A stretch of DNA of 64,000 nucleotides from Methylibium sp035476815 (lineage in GTDB: Bacteria > Pseudomonadota > Gammaproteobacteria > Burkholderiales > Burkholderiaceae_C). The stretch is taken from NCBI GenBank assembly GCA_035476815.1, contig DATILD010000104.1, positions 95,207-159,206 of the forward strand. Reading direction: 5' to 3'. This document shows, in pieces, positions 53,721 to 63,539 of the stretch (the first letter of the stretch is position 1; each line of letters starts with the position of its first letter). The notes under the pieces were generated by a model. The model was not told the DNA's origin, made no database searches, and saw only the letters and a program-made list of their open reading frames with translations. The position numbers and the translations under genes were made by a program.

Positions 53721-54903
53721 GGGAGCGCAGGTGTGGGTGGCCGGGGTCGGCATGATCCCGTTCAGGAAGCCGGGCGACAGCCCGTCCTATCTGGAGATGG
53801 GCGCGCAGGCCGTGCGCCAGGCGCTCGCCGATGCCGGACTGCCGTACGGCGACGTGCAGCAGGCCTATGCCGGCTATGTCTACGGCGACTCGACCAGCGG
53901 GCAGCGCGCGCTCTACGAGGTCGGCATGACCGGCATCCCGGTCGTCAACGTCAACAACAACTGCTCGACCGGCTCGACCGCGCTGTTCCTGGCGCGGCAG
54001 GCGGTCGCCAGCGGCCTGGTCGACTGCGCGCTGGCGCTGGGCTTCGAGCAGATGCAGCCCGGCGCGCTGGCAATGCACTGGCAGGACCGCCCGAACGCCT
54101 TCGAGCGCTTCGACGAACTCTGCGAACGCGAGGCCGGGGGCTCGGGCCTGCCGCTGGCCCTGCGCTATTTCGGCGGCGCGGGGCGCGAGCACATGGCCCG
54201 CTACGGCACGCGGCTCGAGACCTTTGCCAAGGTGCGCGCCAAGGCCAGCCGGCATGCGGCCAACAACCCGCTGGCGCTGCTGCGCAAGGTGCTGAGCGTT
54301 GACGAGGTGCTGCAGTCGCCGGCGCTGTGGCCGGGCGTGCTGACGCGGCTGATGGCCTGCCCGCCGACCTGCGGCGCGGCGGCGGCGCTCCTCGTGTCGA
54401 AGGACTACGCCGCGCGCAAGGGGCTGAAGCCCGGCGTGCGGATCCTCGGGCAGGCGATGGTGACGGACCGCCCCGACACCTTCGGCACGAGCTCGATGAT
54501 CGACCTGGTCGGCTTCAATCTCAGCGCGGGCGCGGCCGCCCAGGTGTACGAGCAGGCCGGGGTCGGTCCGCAGGACGTCGACGTCTGCGAGCTGCACGAC
54601 TGCTTCGCCCAGAACGAGTTGATCAGCTACGAGGCGCTGGGCTTCTGCGGCCGTGGCGAGGGCGAGCGCTTCGTCGACGACGAGCGCAACACCTACGGCG
54701 GCGACATCGTCGTCAACCCCTCGGGCGGGCTGCTGTCGAAGGGCCATCCGCTGGGCGCGACCGGCCTCGCGCAATGCTACGAGCTGACGCGGCAGCTGCG
54801 CGGCACTGCCGAAGCGACGCAGGTCGACGGCGCGCGCATCGCGCTGCAACACAACCTGGGCCTCGGCGGCGCCGCGGTCGTCACGCTGTACGGCCGGGCC
54901 TAG
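53713..54903 (+). CDS. SCP2/SCP-x type thiolase (lipid-transfer protein-like)
   Basis: This 396-residue thiolase-fold protein has the nucleophile Cys in the NNNCSTGST motif near residue 81, the LHDCFAQNE segment near residue 292 and SKGHPLGATG near residue 343. The HDCF signature again marks it as SCP2 type, like the truncated thiolase at base 1, though the two differ clearly. Such thiolases cleave branched or bulky 3-ketoacyl-CoAs, including sterol side-chain intermediates. No DUF35 OB-fold partner gene is seen next to it. It starts inside the preceding gene and lies 10 bp before the MaoC pair. Confidence 0.85.
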   Translation: MAEGAQVWVAGVGMIPFRKPGDSPSYLEMGAQAVRQALADAGLPYGDVQQAYAGYVYGDSTSGQRALYEVGMTGIPVVNVNNNCSTGSTALFLARQAVASGLVDCALALGFEQMQPGALAMHWQDRPNAFERFDELCEREAGGSGLPLALRYFGGAGREHMARYGTRLETFAKVRAKASRHAANNPLALLRKVLSVDEVLQSPALWPGVLTRLMACPPTCGAAAALLVSKDYAARKGLKPGVRILGQAMVTDRPDTFGTSSMIDLVGFNLSAGAAAQVYEQAGVGPQDVDVCELHDCFAQNELISYEALGFCGRGEGERFVDDERNTYGGDIVVNPSGGLLSKGHPLGATGLAQCYELTRQLRGTAEATQVDGARIALQHNLGLGGAAVVTLYGRA

Positions 54904-54913
54904 GAGAGGTCGC

Positions 54914-55372
54914 ATGCTCGATCGCCAGCACATCGGCAAGGTCCTGAGCCGCGTCACGCGGACCGTCGAGGCCGGCCGCCTGCGCTTCTTCCTCGACGTC
55001 ATCGGCGACAGACAGGCGGCGCGGGCCGACCCTAGCAGCGACCCCGGCAGCGACCGCGGCCTGCGCGTGCCGCCGACCTACCTGTTCTGCCTCGAGATGA
55101 TGGACGACCCGGAGCCGCTCGCCTGGCTGACCGACATCGGCGTCAACCTGCTCTACATCCTGCACGGGCAGCAGCGCTTCGACTACCACGCACCGGCCTT
55201 TGCGGGCGATCGGCTCAGTTTCGACGCGACGATCACCGACATCTACGACAAGAAGGGCGGCGCGCTGCAGTTCGTCGTCAAGCAGACGCAGGTGCGCAAC
55301 CAGGACGATCGGCGGGTCGCGACGCTGTCGACCACGGTCGTGTACCGCGAGCCGGTCGCGAGGGCGGCATGA
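54914..55372 (+). CDS. MaoC-like hydratase, N-terminal-half subunit (second pair)
   Basis: This 152-residue hotdog-fold protein has a PPTYLFCLEMM segment near residue 53 and a C-terminal TDIYDKKGGALQFVVKQTQVRN strand region that closely parallels the first pair's N-half at 5738. It lacks the hydratase motif, so it is probably the acyl-binding partner. The start is an ATG with an AGGAGAGG site 5-12 bp upstream. It overlaps the catalytic-half gene by ATGA. Confidence 0.76.
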   Translation: MLDRQHIGKVLSRVTRTVEAGRLRFFLDVIGDRQAARADPSSDPGSDRGLRVPPTYLFCLEMMDDPEPLAWLTDIGVNLLYILHGQQRFDYHAPAFAGDRLSFDATITDIYDKKGGALQFVVKQTQVRNQDDRRVATLSTTVVYREPVARAA

Positions 55373-55788
55373 ACACCACGCCCGCACTGTCGTTCGAGGT
55401 CGGCGACCGGCTGCCGGAGCTCGTCGTCGAACCGCTGACCCGCGCGACGCTGGCGCTGTACGCCGGCGCGTCGGGCGACCATGTGCCGCTGCACATCGAC
55501 ACCGATGTCGCCCGCCGCGCCGGCATGCCCGATGTCTTCGGCCACGGCATGCTCAGCGCGGCCTGGTTGGGGCGGCTGCTGACGTCCTGGGTCGAGCCCG
55601 ATCGCATCCTCAGCCTGGAGCTGCGCTTCGTCGGCGTGTTCCACCTCTACAACCAGGCGATCTGCAGCGGCCGCGTGGTCGAACGCACCGAGCGCGACGG
55701 GCGCCCCTGCGCGCGCGTCGAGATCGCGCTGGCCAACCAGTACGGCGAGCCGAAGGTCGCCGGCGAGGCCGTGCTGGCGCTGTCATGA
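55369..55788 (+). CDS. MaoC-like enoyl-CoA hydratase, catalytic-half subunit (second pair)
   Basis: This 139-residue hotdog-fold protein has Asp and His in SGDHVPLHIDTDVA near residues 36-49 and the GHGMLSAAWLGRLL segment, the complete hydratase motif. It forms a pair with the overlapping upstream gene, in the same order and with the same overlap style as at 5738/6171. It would hydrate the enoyl-CoA made by the dehydrogenase at 51616. Having two such pairs in one locus suggests two different bulky enoyl-CoA steps. Confidence 0.8.
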   Translation: MNTTPALSFEVGDRLPELVVEPLTRATLALYAGASGDHVPLHIDTDVARRAGMPDVFGHGMLSAAWLGRLLTSWVEPDRILSLELRFVGVFHLYNQAICSGRVVERTERDGRPCARVEIALANQYGEPKVAGEAVLALS

Positions 55789-55813
55789 ACCGGAACCCAC
55801 GAGGAGAAGCGCG

Positions 55814-56647
55814 ATGAGCGGCAAGCTGGACGGCAAGGTGGCGCTGGTGAGCGGGTCCGGGCGCGGCATCGGCCGCGCGGTGGCCTTGAAGCTGGCGGGC
55901 GAGGGCGCCCGACTCGTCGTCAACGATCTCGAGCGCGACGTGGCCGAGCAGGTCGTGGCCGAGATCCAGGCCGGTGGCGGGGCAGCCGTGGCCTGCTGGG
56001 GCAACGTGACGGCGCCGGACTTCGCCGAGCGCTTCGTGAAGACCGCCGTCGACAGCTACCGCGGCCTGGACATCGTCGTCAACAACGCCGGCTACACCTG
56101 GGACAACGTGATCCAGAAGATGACGGACGAGCAGTGGTACGCGATGCTCGACTGCCATCTGACGGCGCCGTTCCGCATCCTGCGGGCGGCGCAGCCGGTC
56201 ATCAAGGCCTTGGTCAAGGACGAGACCGAGGCCGGTGTCGAACGCTACCGCAAGGTGGTCAACATCTCGTCGATCGCCGGGCTGGGCGGCAACGCCGGCC
56301 AGGCGAACTACGCCGCGGCCAAGGCGGGCGTCACCGGGCTGACCAAGGCGCTCTCGAAGGAATGGGGGCGGCTGCGCGTCAACGTCAACACCGTGGCCTT
56401 CGGCCTGATCCGCACGCGGTTGACCGAGGCGACGGCGGATGCGGACGCCCGGGTCGTCGTCGAAGGCCGCGAGATCAAGGTCGGCGTGAATCCCGAGCTG
56501 ATGAAGGCGATGGAGACCCAGATCCCGCTCGGCCGTGCCGGCACGCCCGAGGAGGCGGCCGGCGCGGTCTACCTGTTCTGCATCCCGGAGTCGAACTACG
56601 TGTCCGGGCAGACGCTGGTGTGCGGCGGCGGCTTCAGCCTGTCGTGA
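55814..56647 (+). CDS. Short-chain dehydrogenase, 3-oxoacyl/3-hydroxyacyl type
   Basis: This 277-residue classical SDR has SGSGRGIG near residues 14-21, NNAG near residue 93, the catalytic Ser in VVNISSIAG and the complete YAAAK motif (NYAAAKAGVTGLTKALSKEWG). It is likely to oxidise the 3-hydroxyacyl-CoA made by the MaoC pair with NAD(P)+, supplying the substrate for the thiolase at 53713. The start follows a GAGGAGAAG site. A 20-residue insertion in the loop after the catalytic motif (about residues 208-228) is longer than in typical FabG. Confidence 0.82.
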   Translation: MSGKLDGKVALVSGSGRGIGRAVALKLAGEGARLVVNDLERDVAEQVVAEIQAGGGAAVACWGNVTAPDFAERFVKTAVDSYRGLDIVVNNAGYTWDNVIQKMTDEQWYAMLDCHLTAPFRILRAAQPVIKALVKDETEAGVERYRKVVNISSIAGLGGNAGQANYAAAKAGVTGLTKALSKEWGRLRVNVNTVAFGLIRTRLTEATADADARVVVEGREIKVGVNPELMKAMETQIPLGRAGTPEEAAGAVYLFCIPESNYVSGQTLVCGGGFSLS

Positions 56648-56678
56648 TGCGGCAGGCCCATCGCGCTGGAGGTGCCGC

Positions 56679-58316
<1,638 letters not shown>

Positions 58317-58383
58317 GCGATGCCCCGGGCCGCTGCGCAGTGGTCGGTCGATTGGGAATATTAATAAGCATAGGTAAAGTCCT

Positions 58384-58409
58384 ATAACACACGATACGCA
58401 TGCATGCGA
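58384..58409 (+). promoter_or_regulatory. Promoter region with CGCATGCATGCG palindrome (putative operator)
   Basis: An AT-rich patch (about 58350-58390) holds TTAATA (58361-58366) and TATAAC (58384-58389), 17 bp apart, as a plausible promoter for the TonB-dependent receptor. A perfect 12-bp palindrome CGCATGCATGCG (58398-58409) follows at the expected transcription start. It is preceded by ATA, so the 8-mer ATACGCAT (58395-58402) is shared with the sites at 8946 and 47723. The leader to the ATG at 58522 is about 125 nt. Confidence 0.5.
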
Positions 58410-58521
58410 TCGTGGGGTCTCTGCAAGCAAGGTGCGGGTGGCAGGCCCTCTCGGTCGCGAGAGGCGCGACCGGCGCGAGCCGATCGGCACCGTCGCATGG
58501 CTCGACACGAAGGGAGCAGGA

Positions 58522-60714
58522 ATGCGCAAATCGATCGGAACGCGCGGCGCCGCGATGGCGGCCGCACTCCACGCCGTCGCGGCGGTGGCTCACGCGCAGC
58601 AGGGCGAGGCCCCTCCGGCGCCACAGAGTCTGGAGGTGGTCAAGATCACCGCCCAGAAGCGCGAGCAGCCGCTGCAGGACGTCCCCGTGTCCGTCACGGT
58701 GATGGGCGGCGAGGCCCTGGAGCGCGCCCGCATCGACACCGGCACCGAGATCGCCCGGCAGACGCCCAACCTGCGCGTGTCGATGCTCGGGGACGAGTCG
58801 CAGCCCAAGTTCTCGCTGCGCGGCATCTCGACGCCGGAGTTCAACCTCAACGCGATCTCGCCGACCGGCATCTTCTTCGACGAGGTCTATGTCGGCGCCT
58901 CCTTCCTGGGCGGCGCGCAGCTGTTCGACATCGAGCGGGTCGAGGTGCTGCGTGGGCCCCAGGGCACGCTGTTCGGCAAGAACACGACCGCCGGGGCGAT
59001 CAACTTCATCTCCAAGCGGCCGACCTTTCGCCGCGAAGGCGAAATCAGCGTCGGCTTCGGCAGCGACGGCTTCCGGGAGGCCAAGGGCGCCATCGAGCTG
59101 CCACTGGTCGACGACAAGCTCACGGCCCGGCTCGCGTTCACCGGCGCCCGGTCGGACGGCTACATCGAGAACCTCAACCCCGCGGGGCGCGACCTCTCCA
59201 GCATCGACCGCAAGGCCGCTCGCCTGACCCTGGGCTACAAGGATGACCCCGGCGGGCTGGACGCGACGCTGCGGCTCTTCACCGTCCATGGCAACCCGCG
59301 CGCCATCGGCGCGATCAACGAGGGCACCAGCGACGGTGTCACGCCGAATCCCGCGACGGGTCTCGTCACGCCGGCCGGCACCAACGCCTTCGGCATCAAC
59401 CCGCGGGTCAATCCGTTCACCGGCGCGCCGCTGTCGCGCCAGCAGGTGGCGACCGACCGCTCTGGCAAGATCGAGGTGCGCGGCGACGGCGGCTACCTGA
59501 CGATCAACAAGGACGTCGGCTTCGGCACGCTGACCTCGATCACGTCCTACCTGGATGGCCGCTTCCTCAACCTCGTCGATGGCGACGGCACGGTCGCGCC
59601 GCTGCTGCACATCGACTTCGCGTCGAAGACCAAGGAATTCAGCCAGGACCTGCGGCTCGCCTCCGCGCTCGACGGTCCGTTCCAGTTCATCGTCGGCGTC
59701 TACCACCAGCGCGACGACATCGACGTCAACACCGACTACCTGCTGTTCGCCGGCGGGGCGGCGCTGGCGCAGAGCTACGCACAGGAGCGACGCTCCTACG
59801 CCGCCTACCTCGACGGCAGCTACGACGTGAGCAAGACCGTGCAGGCCTATGGCGGCCTGCGCTACACGCGCGACAAGGGGCGCATGAGCGACTTCCAGGT
59901 CGTGCCGGCGATCCCGCTGCAGGGCGACCAGGAATACAGCGACGGCTCGCCGACCGGTCGCCTCGGCCTGAGCGTGAAGCTCACGCCGGACGTGATGGTC
60001 TACGGTCAGTACGCGCGCGGCTACCGCAGCAGCGCCATCAACGGCGGGGCGCTGACCAATCCCGCCGACCTCAACGTGGCCGATCCCGAGAAGCTCGACG
60101 GCGTCGAGGTCGGCGTGAAGTCGCAGATGCTGGACCGCAAGCTGACGCTCAACGTCTCGGCCTTCCGCTACGACTTCAAGAACCAGCAGTTCCTGAACGT
60201 CGTCGGCATCGGCACGCAGCAGCTCGTCAATGCGGGACAGTCGCGCATCCAGGGCCTCGAGGTCGAGGCCTTCCTGCGGCCGCTGCCGGGTCTGGGCTTC
60301 AATCTCGGCCTCGGCCTGCTCGACGGCAAGTACCGCGAGCTGCTGCTCAACGGCACGGACCTGTCCGGCAACCGGATGATCGAGGCGCCGAAGTACACCG
60401 CCAACCTGGCGGCCGACTACAGCGTGCCGGTCGGCGGCTACTCGCTGAGCTTCCACGCCGATGCGACCTTCGTCGACGAGCAGTTCTTCCTGGCCAGCAA
60501 CTCGCCGGAGTCGCGGGTGGGTTCGTCGCGCGACGTCGGCGCGCGCATCGCCTTGCGCGACCCGTCGGGCCGGTACGAGCTGGCGGTCTACGGCAAGAAC
60601 CTGACCGACAACCAGGTCTCCACCGGAGTGGCGATCGACCCGACCACCCAGACCAAGTTCACCACCGTTCCCTACCCGCGGCGCTTCGGCGTCGAACTGT
60701 CGGCCAAGTTCTGA
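58522..60714 (+). CDS. TonB-dependent outer-membrane receptor
   Basis: This 730-residue TonB-dependent receptor is read from the ATG at 58522, with a GGGAGCAGGA site upstream. It has a signal peptide of about 34 residues (ending AVAHA), then a region holding a TonB-box-like ITAQKRE segment and the plug domain (QDVPVSVTVMGGE, IERVEVLRGPQGTLFGKNTTAGAINFISKRP). A barrel follows, ending in Phe (GVELSAKF). Many relatives carry siderophores or vitamin B12, but members of this Caulobacter/sphingomonad-like group also take up polymers, sterols and other hydrophobic nutrients. It heads a cluster with hydrolases, which favours a nutrient. Confidence 0.9.
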   Translation: MRKSIGTRGAAMAAALHAVAAVAHAQQGEAPPAPQSLEVVKITAQKREQPLQDVPVSVTVMGGEALERARIDTGTEIARQTPNLRVSMLGDESQPKFSLRGISTPEFNLNAISPTGIFFDEVYVGASFLGGAQLFDIERVEVLRGPQGTLFGKNTTAGAINFISKRPTFRREGEISVGFGSDGFREAKGAIELPLVDDKLTARLAFTGARSDGYIENLNPAGRDLSSIDRKAARLTLGYKDDPGGLDATLRLFTVHGNPRAIGAINEGTSDGVTPNPATGLVTPAGTNAFGINPRVNPFTGAPLSRQQVATDRSGKIEVRGDGGYLTINKDVGFGTLTSITSYLDGRFLNLVDGDGTVAPLLHIDFASKTKEFSQDLRLASALDGPFQFIVGVYHQRDDIDVNTDYLLFAGGAALAQSYAQERRSYAAYLDGSYDVSKTVQAYGGLRYTRDKGRMSDFQVVPAIPLQGDQEYSDGSPTGRLGLSVKLTPDVMVYGQYARGYRSSAINGGALTNPADLNVADPEKLDGVEVGVKSQMLDRKLTLNVSAFRYDFKNQQFLNVVGIGTQQLVNAGQSRIQGLEVEAFLRPLPGLGFNLGLGLLDGKYRELLLNGTDLSGNRMIEAPKYTANLAADYSVPVGGYSLSFHADATFVDEQFFLASNSPESRVGSSRDVGARIALRDPSGRYELAVYGKNLTDNQVSTGVAIDPTTQTKFTTVPYPRRFGVELSAKF

Positions 60715-60727
60715 GAAGGAGCTCCCC

Positions 60728-61594
60728 ATGCAGAAGACCGACGACAAGCTGCGCATCACGATGCGCGACGGCGTGGCGCTGGCCGCGTCGCGCTGGGCCC
60801 CTGCCGCGGCGCCGCGTGCCGTGATGGTGGCGGCGCATGGCATGGGCGAGCACCGGCGGCGCTACCGCAGCCCGCTGGCGCCGCTGGTCGCCGCGGGCTA
60901 CGTGATCTATGCGGCCGACCACCGTGGCCACGGCGAGACGGTGAGCGATCGATCGCAGCTCGGCGACTACGGCCCGGCCGGCTTCCCGGGCGTGGTCACC
61001 GACCTCGCCGCGGTCATCGCCCATGCCCGGGCCGAGAACCCGGGCCTGCCGCTGATCCTGTTCGGCCACAGCATGGGCTCGATGATCTCGCAGGCCCTGG
61101 TGGTCGATCACCCGGGGGTCATCGACGCGCTGGTGCTGTGCGGGTCGATGGCGATCGACGTCGTCGCCGCACTGGCGGCGACGCGCGACGTGCTGGGCAC
61201 CATCAACGCGAGCTTCGAGCCCGCCCGCACGCCCTTCGACTGGTTGAGCCGCGACGAGGCCGAGGTCGATGCCTACCTGGCCGACCCGCTGTGCGCCTTC
61301 GGGCTCACGCCGGAGTCCTTCATGTCGCTGTTCGGCCAGGGGCCGCGGCTCGCCGACCCGGCGCTCATCGCGACCATTCCGCGCAGCCTGCCGATCTACA
61401 TCATCTCCGGCGAGCGCGACCCGCTGGCCGGCGACTTCCACGCCGTCGAGCCGCTGATCGCGCGCTACCGGGCGGCCGGTCTGGCGGTGCAGGCGCGGCT
61501 CTATCCGGAAGCCCGGCACGAGCTGCTGAACGAGACCAACCGCGGCGAGGTCGTCGCCGACCTGCTGGGCTGGTGCGACCGCGCGATCGCCTGA
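60728..61594 (+). CDS. Alpha/beta hydrolase (monoacylglycerol-lipase-like)
   Basis: This 288-residue alpha/beta hydrolase of the serine aminopeptidase S33/lysophospholipase group has GMGEHRRRY near residue 39, Ser115 in GHSMGS, Asp in SGERDPLAGD near residue 231 and His in EARHELLNE near residue 262. These make a complete catalytic triad. There is no signal peptide, so it should act in the cytoplasm on esters or monoacylglycerols brought in by the receptor 13 bp upstream. It precedes the secreted lipase gene, suggesting stepwise ester breakdown outside and inside the cell. Confidence 0.85.
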   Translation: MQKTDDKLRITMRDGVALAASRWAPAAAPRAVMVAAHGMGEHRRRYRSPLAPLVAAGYVIYAADHRGHGETVSDRSQLGDYGPAGFPGVVTDLAAVIAHARAENPGLPLILFGHSMGSMISQALVVDHPGVIDALVLCGSMAIDVVAALAATRDVLGTINASFEPARTPFDWLSRDEAEVDAYLADPLCAFGLTPESFMSLFGQGPRLADPALIATIPRSLPIYIISGERDPLAGDFHAVEPLIARYRAAGLAVQARLYPEARHELLNETNRGEVVADLLGWCDRAIA

Positions 61595-61671
61595 CGATCG
61601 GTCCTGCCCACGAACCAGGCAGCGCCGGCCGCCGTCGGGCGCCGGCGAGCTGCCGCTCCAAGGAGACTGCC

Positions 61672-62604
61672 ATGAAGCGTTTCGCCACCCGCTCGATCGC
61701 CGCCGCGGCGCTCGGTCTGGCGCTGCTGGCCGGCCCGGCGGCCGGCGCCGACAGCTACACCCAGACCCGCTATCCGATCGTGCTGGTCCACGGCGCGCTC
61801 GGCTTCGACACGATCGGCCCGGTGAACTACTGGTTCGGCATCGCCACGTCGCTGCGCGACGGCGGTGCGACGGTGTTCCAGCCCCAGGTCTCGGCGCTGA
61901 ACGGTAACGCGGTCCGCGGCGAGCAGCTGCTGGCGCAGTTGCGCGAGCTCAAGGCGGCCCATGGCTACACCCGCTTCAACCTGGTCGGGCACAGCCAGGG
62001 CGGCATCACCTCGCGCTACGTGGCGGAGATGGCGCCCGAGCTGGTCGCCTCGGTGACCACGGTGGGCACGCCCCACCAGGGCACGCCGGTGGCCGACGGC
62101 GTCAACCGCGACACCGCGGCGGCCGGCGTCAGCGGGCTCGTGTTCTCCATCCTGTCGGCGCTCGGCAACGTGATCAGCCTGCTGTCCGGCGAGCCGCAGC
62201 TGCCGCAGGACGCGGCGGCGACCTTCGGCGACAGCAGCACCACCAGCGCCGCCGCCTTCAACACCCAGTTCCCGGCCGGCCTGCCGTCGACGCCCTGCGG
62301 GCAGGGGCCCGCGACGGCCCATGGCGCGAGGCTGTACTCGGCCGGCGGCACCGCGGTGCTGACGAACCCGGCCGACGCGTCGGACGGCCTGCTGCTGCTG
62401 ACCTCGACCTACTTCGAGGGCGCCGCCAACGACGGCCTGGTCGGCCGCTGCTCGACGCACTTCGGCCAGGTGCTGCGCGACGACTACCCGTGGAACCATC
62501 TCGACGAGGTGAACATGGTGTTCGGCCTGCGCGGCCTGTTCACGCCCAGCCCGGTCGCGTTCTACCGTTCGCATGCCAACCGGCTGAAGCTGGCCGGGCT
62601 GTGA
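61672..62604 (+). CDS. lipA: Secreted triacylglycerol lipase, foldase-dependent (family I)
   Basis: This 310-residue lipase has a Sec signal of about 26 residues (cleaved after AGA), the oxyanion-hole YPIVLVHGALGFD region, Ser108 in GHSQGG, a C-terminal Asp in NDGLVGRC and His in WNHLDEVN. It matches the Pseudomonas/Burkholderia family I.1/I.2 lipases, which also carry a Ca2+ site and one disulfide; several Cys are present here (about residues 207 and 263). It overlaps the foldase gene by GTGA, the usual arrangement. It is probably exported by type II secretion. The ATG follows an AAGGAGAC site. Confidence 0.9.
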   Translation: MKRFATRSIAAAALGLALLAGPAAGADSYTQTRYPIVLVHGALGFDTIGPVNYWFGIATSLRDGGATVFQPQVSALNGNAVRGEQLLAQLRELKAAHGYTRFNLVGHSQGGITSRYVAEMAPELVASVTTVGTPHQGTPVADGVNRDTAAAGVSGLVFSILSALGNVISLLSGEPQLPQDAAATFGDSSTTSAAAFNTQFPAGLPSTPCGQGPATAHGARLYSAGGTAVLTNPADASDGLLLLTSTYFEGAANDGLVGRCSTHFGQVLRDDYPWNHLDEVNMVFGLRGLFTPSPVAFYRSHANRLKLAGL

Positions 62605-63503
62605 CCGGCGGGTGGCGGCGCGGCGTCCTGGTGGCGCTGCTGGCGGCCGCCGTCGTTGGGGTCGTCTGGCAGCGCGCCGCGATCGAGCCTTCGGCCGTGG
62701 AGGGTGCGCCGCTGAGGCGAGGGATGCCGACCGGCGCGCCGTCGGCGCCGCTCGGAACCGCCTCGGAACCCGCGGCGCTCGCCGCCGATCCGCGGGTCGC
62801 GTTCGAGCGCTGGATCCACGAGCGCAGCTCGCTGCGCGGCAGCGAGCTCGACGGCGCCTGGGGTTCGCTCGACGCCCAGGGCCGCCTCGAACCGAGCCTC
62901 GCGGTACGACAACGCTTCGACCAGCTGCTGACGCTGCAGGGCGAGACCTCGATCGAGCAGATCACCGCCTTCGTCGAGCAGGGCGCGTCGGAGGCGCTGG
63001 GCCTGGCGGGCACGGCGCAGCTGATGGACCTGTGGCGGCGCTATCTCGGCCTGATCGGCGAGCGCGTCTCGGTCCCCATCGACCTGGCGGACGCGCAGAC
63101 CTGGCCGCTGGCGCTGGCCGATCGGCGCGCGGCCCGGCGAGCGGCCCTGGGTCCCGCCTGGGCCGAGGCCTTCTACGGTGCCGAGGAGCGCGAGTTCGAG
63201 GCCCTGATGCAGCAGCGCGGTGGCGCGCAGGCCGCAGCTCGGCCGGCGTCCGGCCTGGCGCTGCAGGACCTCGCACCGGCGGCGCGCCGGCGGGTCGAGG
63301 ACGAGCGGCGCGCCTGGCAGGACTGGGAGACGCGGCTGGCGCGGGCGCGGGTCGAATGGAATCGCCTCCGGGCCGACGCCCAGTTGAGCGAGATTGCGCG
63401 GCGGTCCGCCATCGACGCCTGGGTGGCCGAGCGCTTCGACCGTGCCGAGCAGCCGCGCGTCAGAGCCCTGCTGAAGCTTCCGCGAGCGCCGGTCACCGAG
63501 TGA
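62601..63503 (+). CDS. lif: Lipase-specific foldase (Lif)
   Basis: This 300-residue steric chaperone has a GTG start overlapping the lipase stop. It has a single N-terminal membrane anchor (about residues 7-26), an Ala/Pro-rich linker, and the foldase signature near residues 95-108 in the form R-x-x-FD-x-LL-x-x-x-GE (family consensus R-x-x-FDY-x-LSA-x-GE). The rest is rich in Arg, Glu and Ala and predicted to be helical, as in the crystal-known foldases. It folds the cognate lipase in the periplasm before export. The stop is 37 bp from the stop of the convergent synthetase gene; no clear intrinsic terminator was seen between them. Confidence 0.86.
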   Translation: MTGGWRRGVLVALLAAAVVGVVWQRAAIEPSAVEGAPLRRGMPTGAPSAPLGTASEPAALAADPRVAFERWIHERSSLRGSELDGAWGSLDAQGRLEPSLAVRQRFDQLLTLQGETSIEQITAFVEQGASEALGLAGTAQLMDLWRRYLGLIGERVSVPIDLADAQTWPLALADRRAARRAALGPAWAEAFYGAEEREFEALMQQRGGAQAAARPASGLALQDLAPAARRRVEDERRAWQDWETRLARARVEWNRLRADAQLSEIARRSAIDAWVAERFDRAEQPRVRALLKLPRAPVTE

Positions 63504-63539
63504 GGCGACCGGGCGCCGGGCTCATCGCCGCCTAGGGGC

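Noticed and set aside
63504..63539. A possible intrinsic terminator between the convergent foldase and synthetase genes
   Set aside because: The region is GC-rich with short inverted segments but no T-run on either strand, so it does not meet the pattern of a rho-independent terminator.
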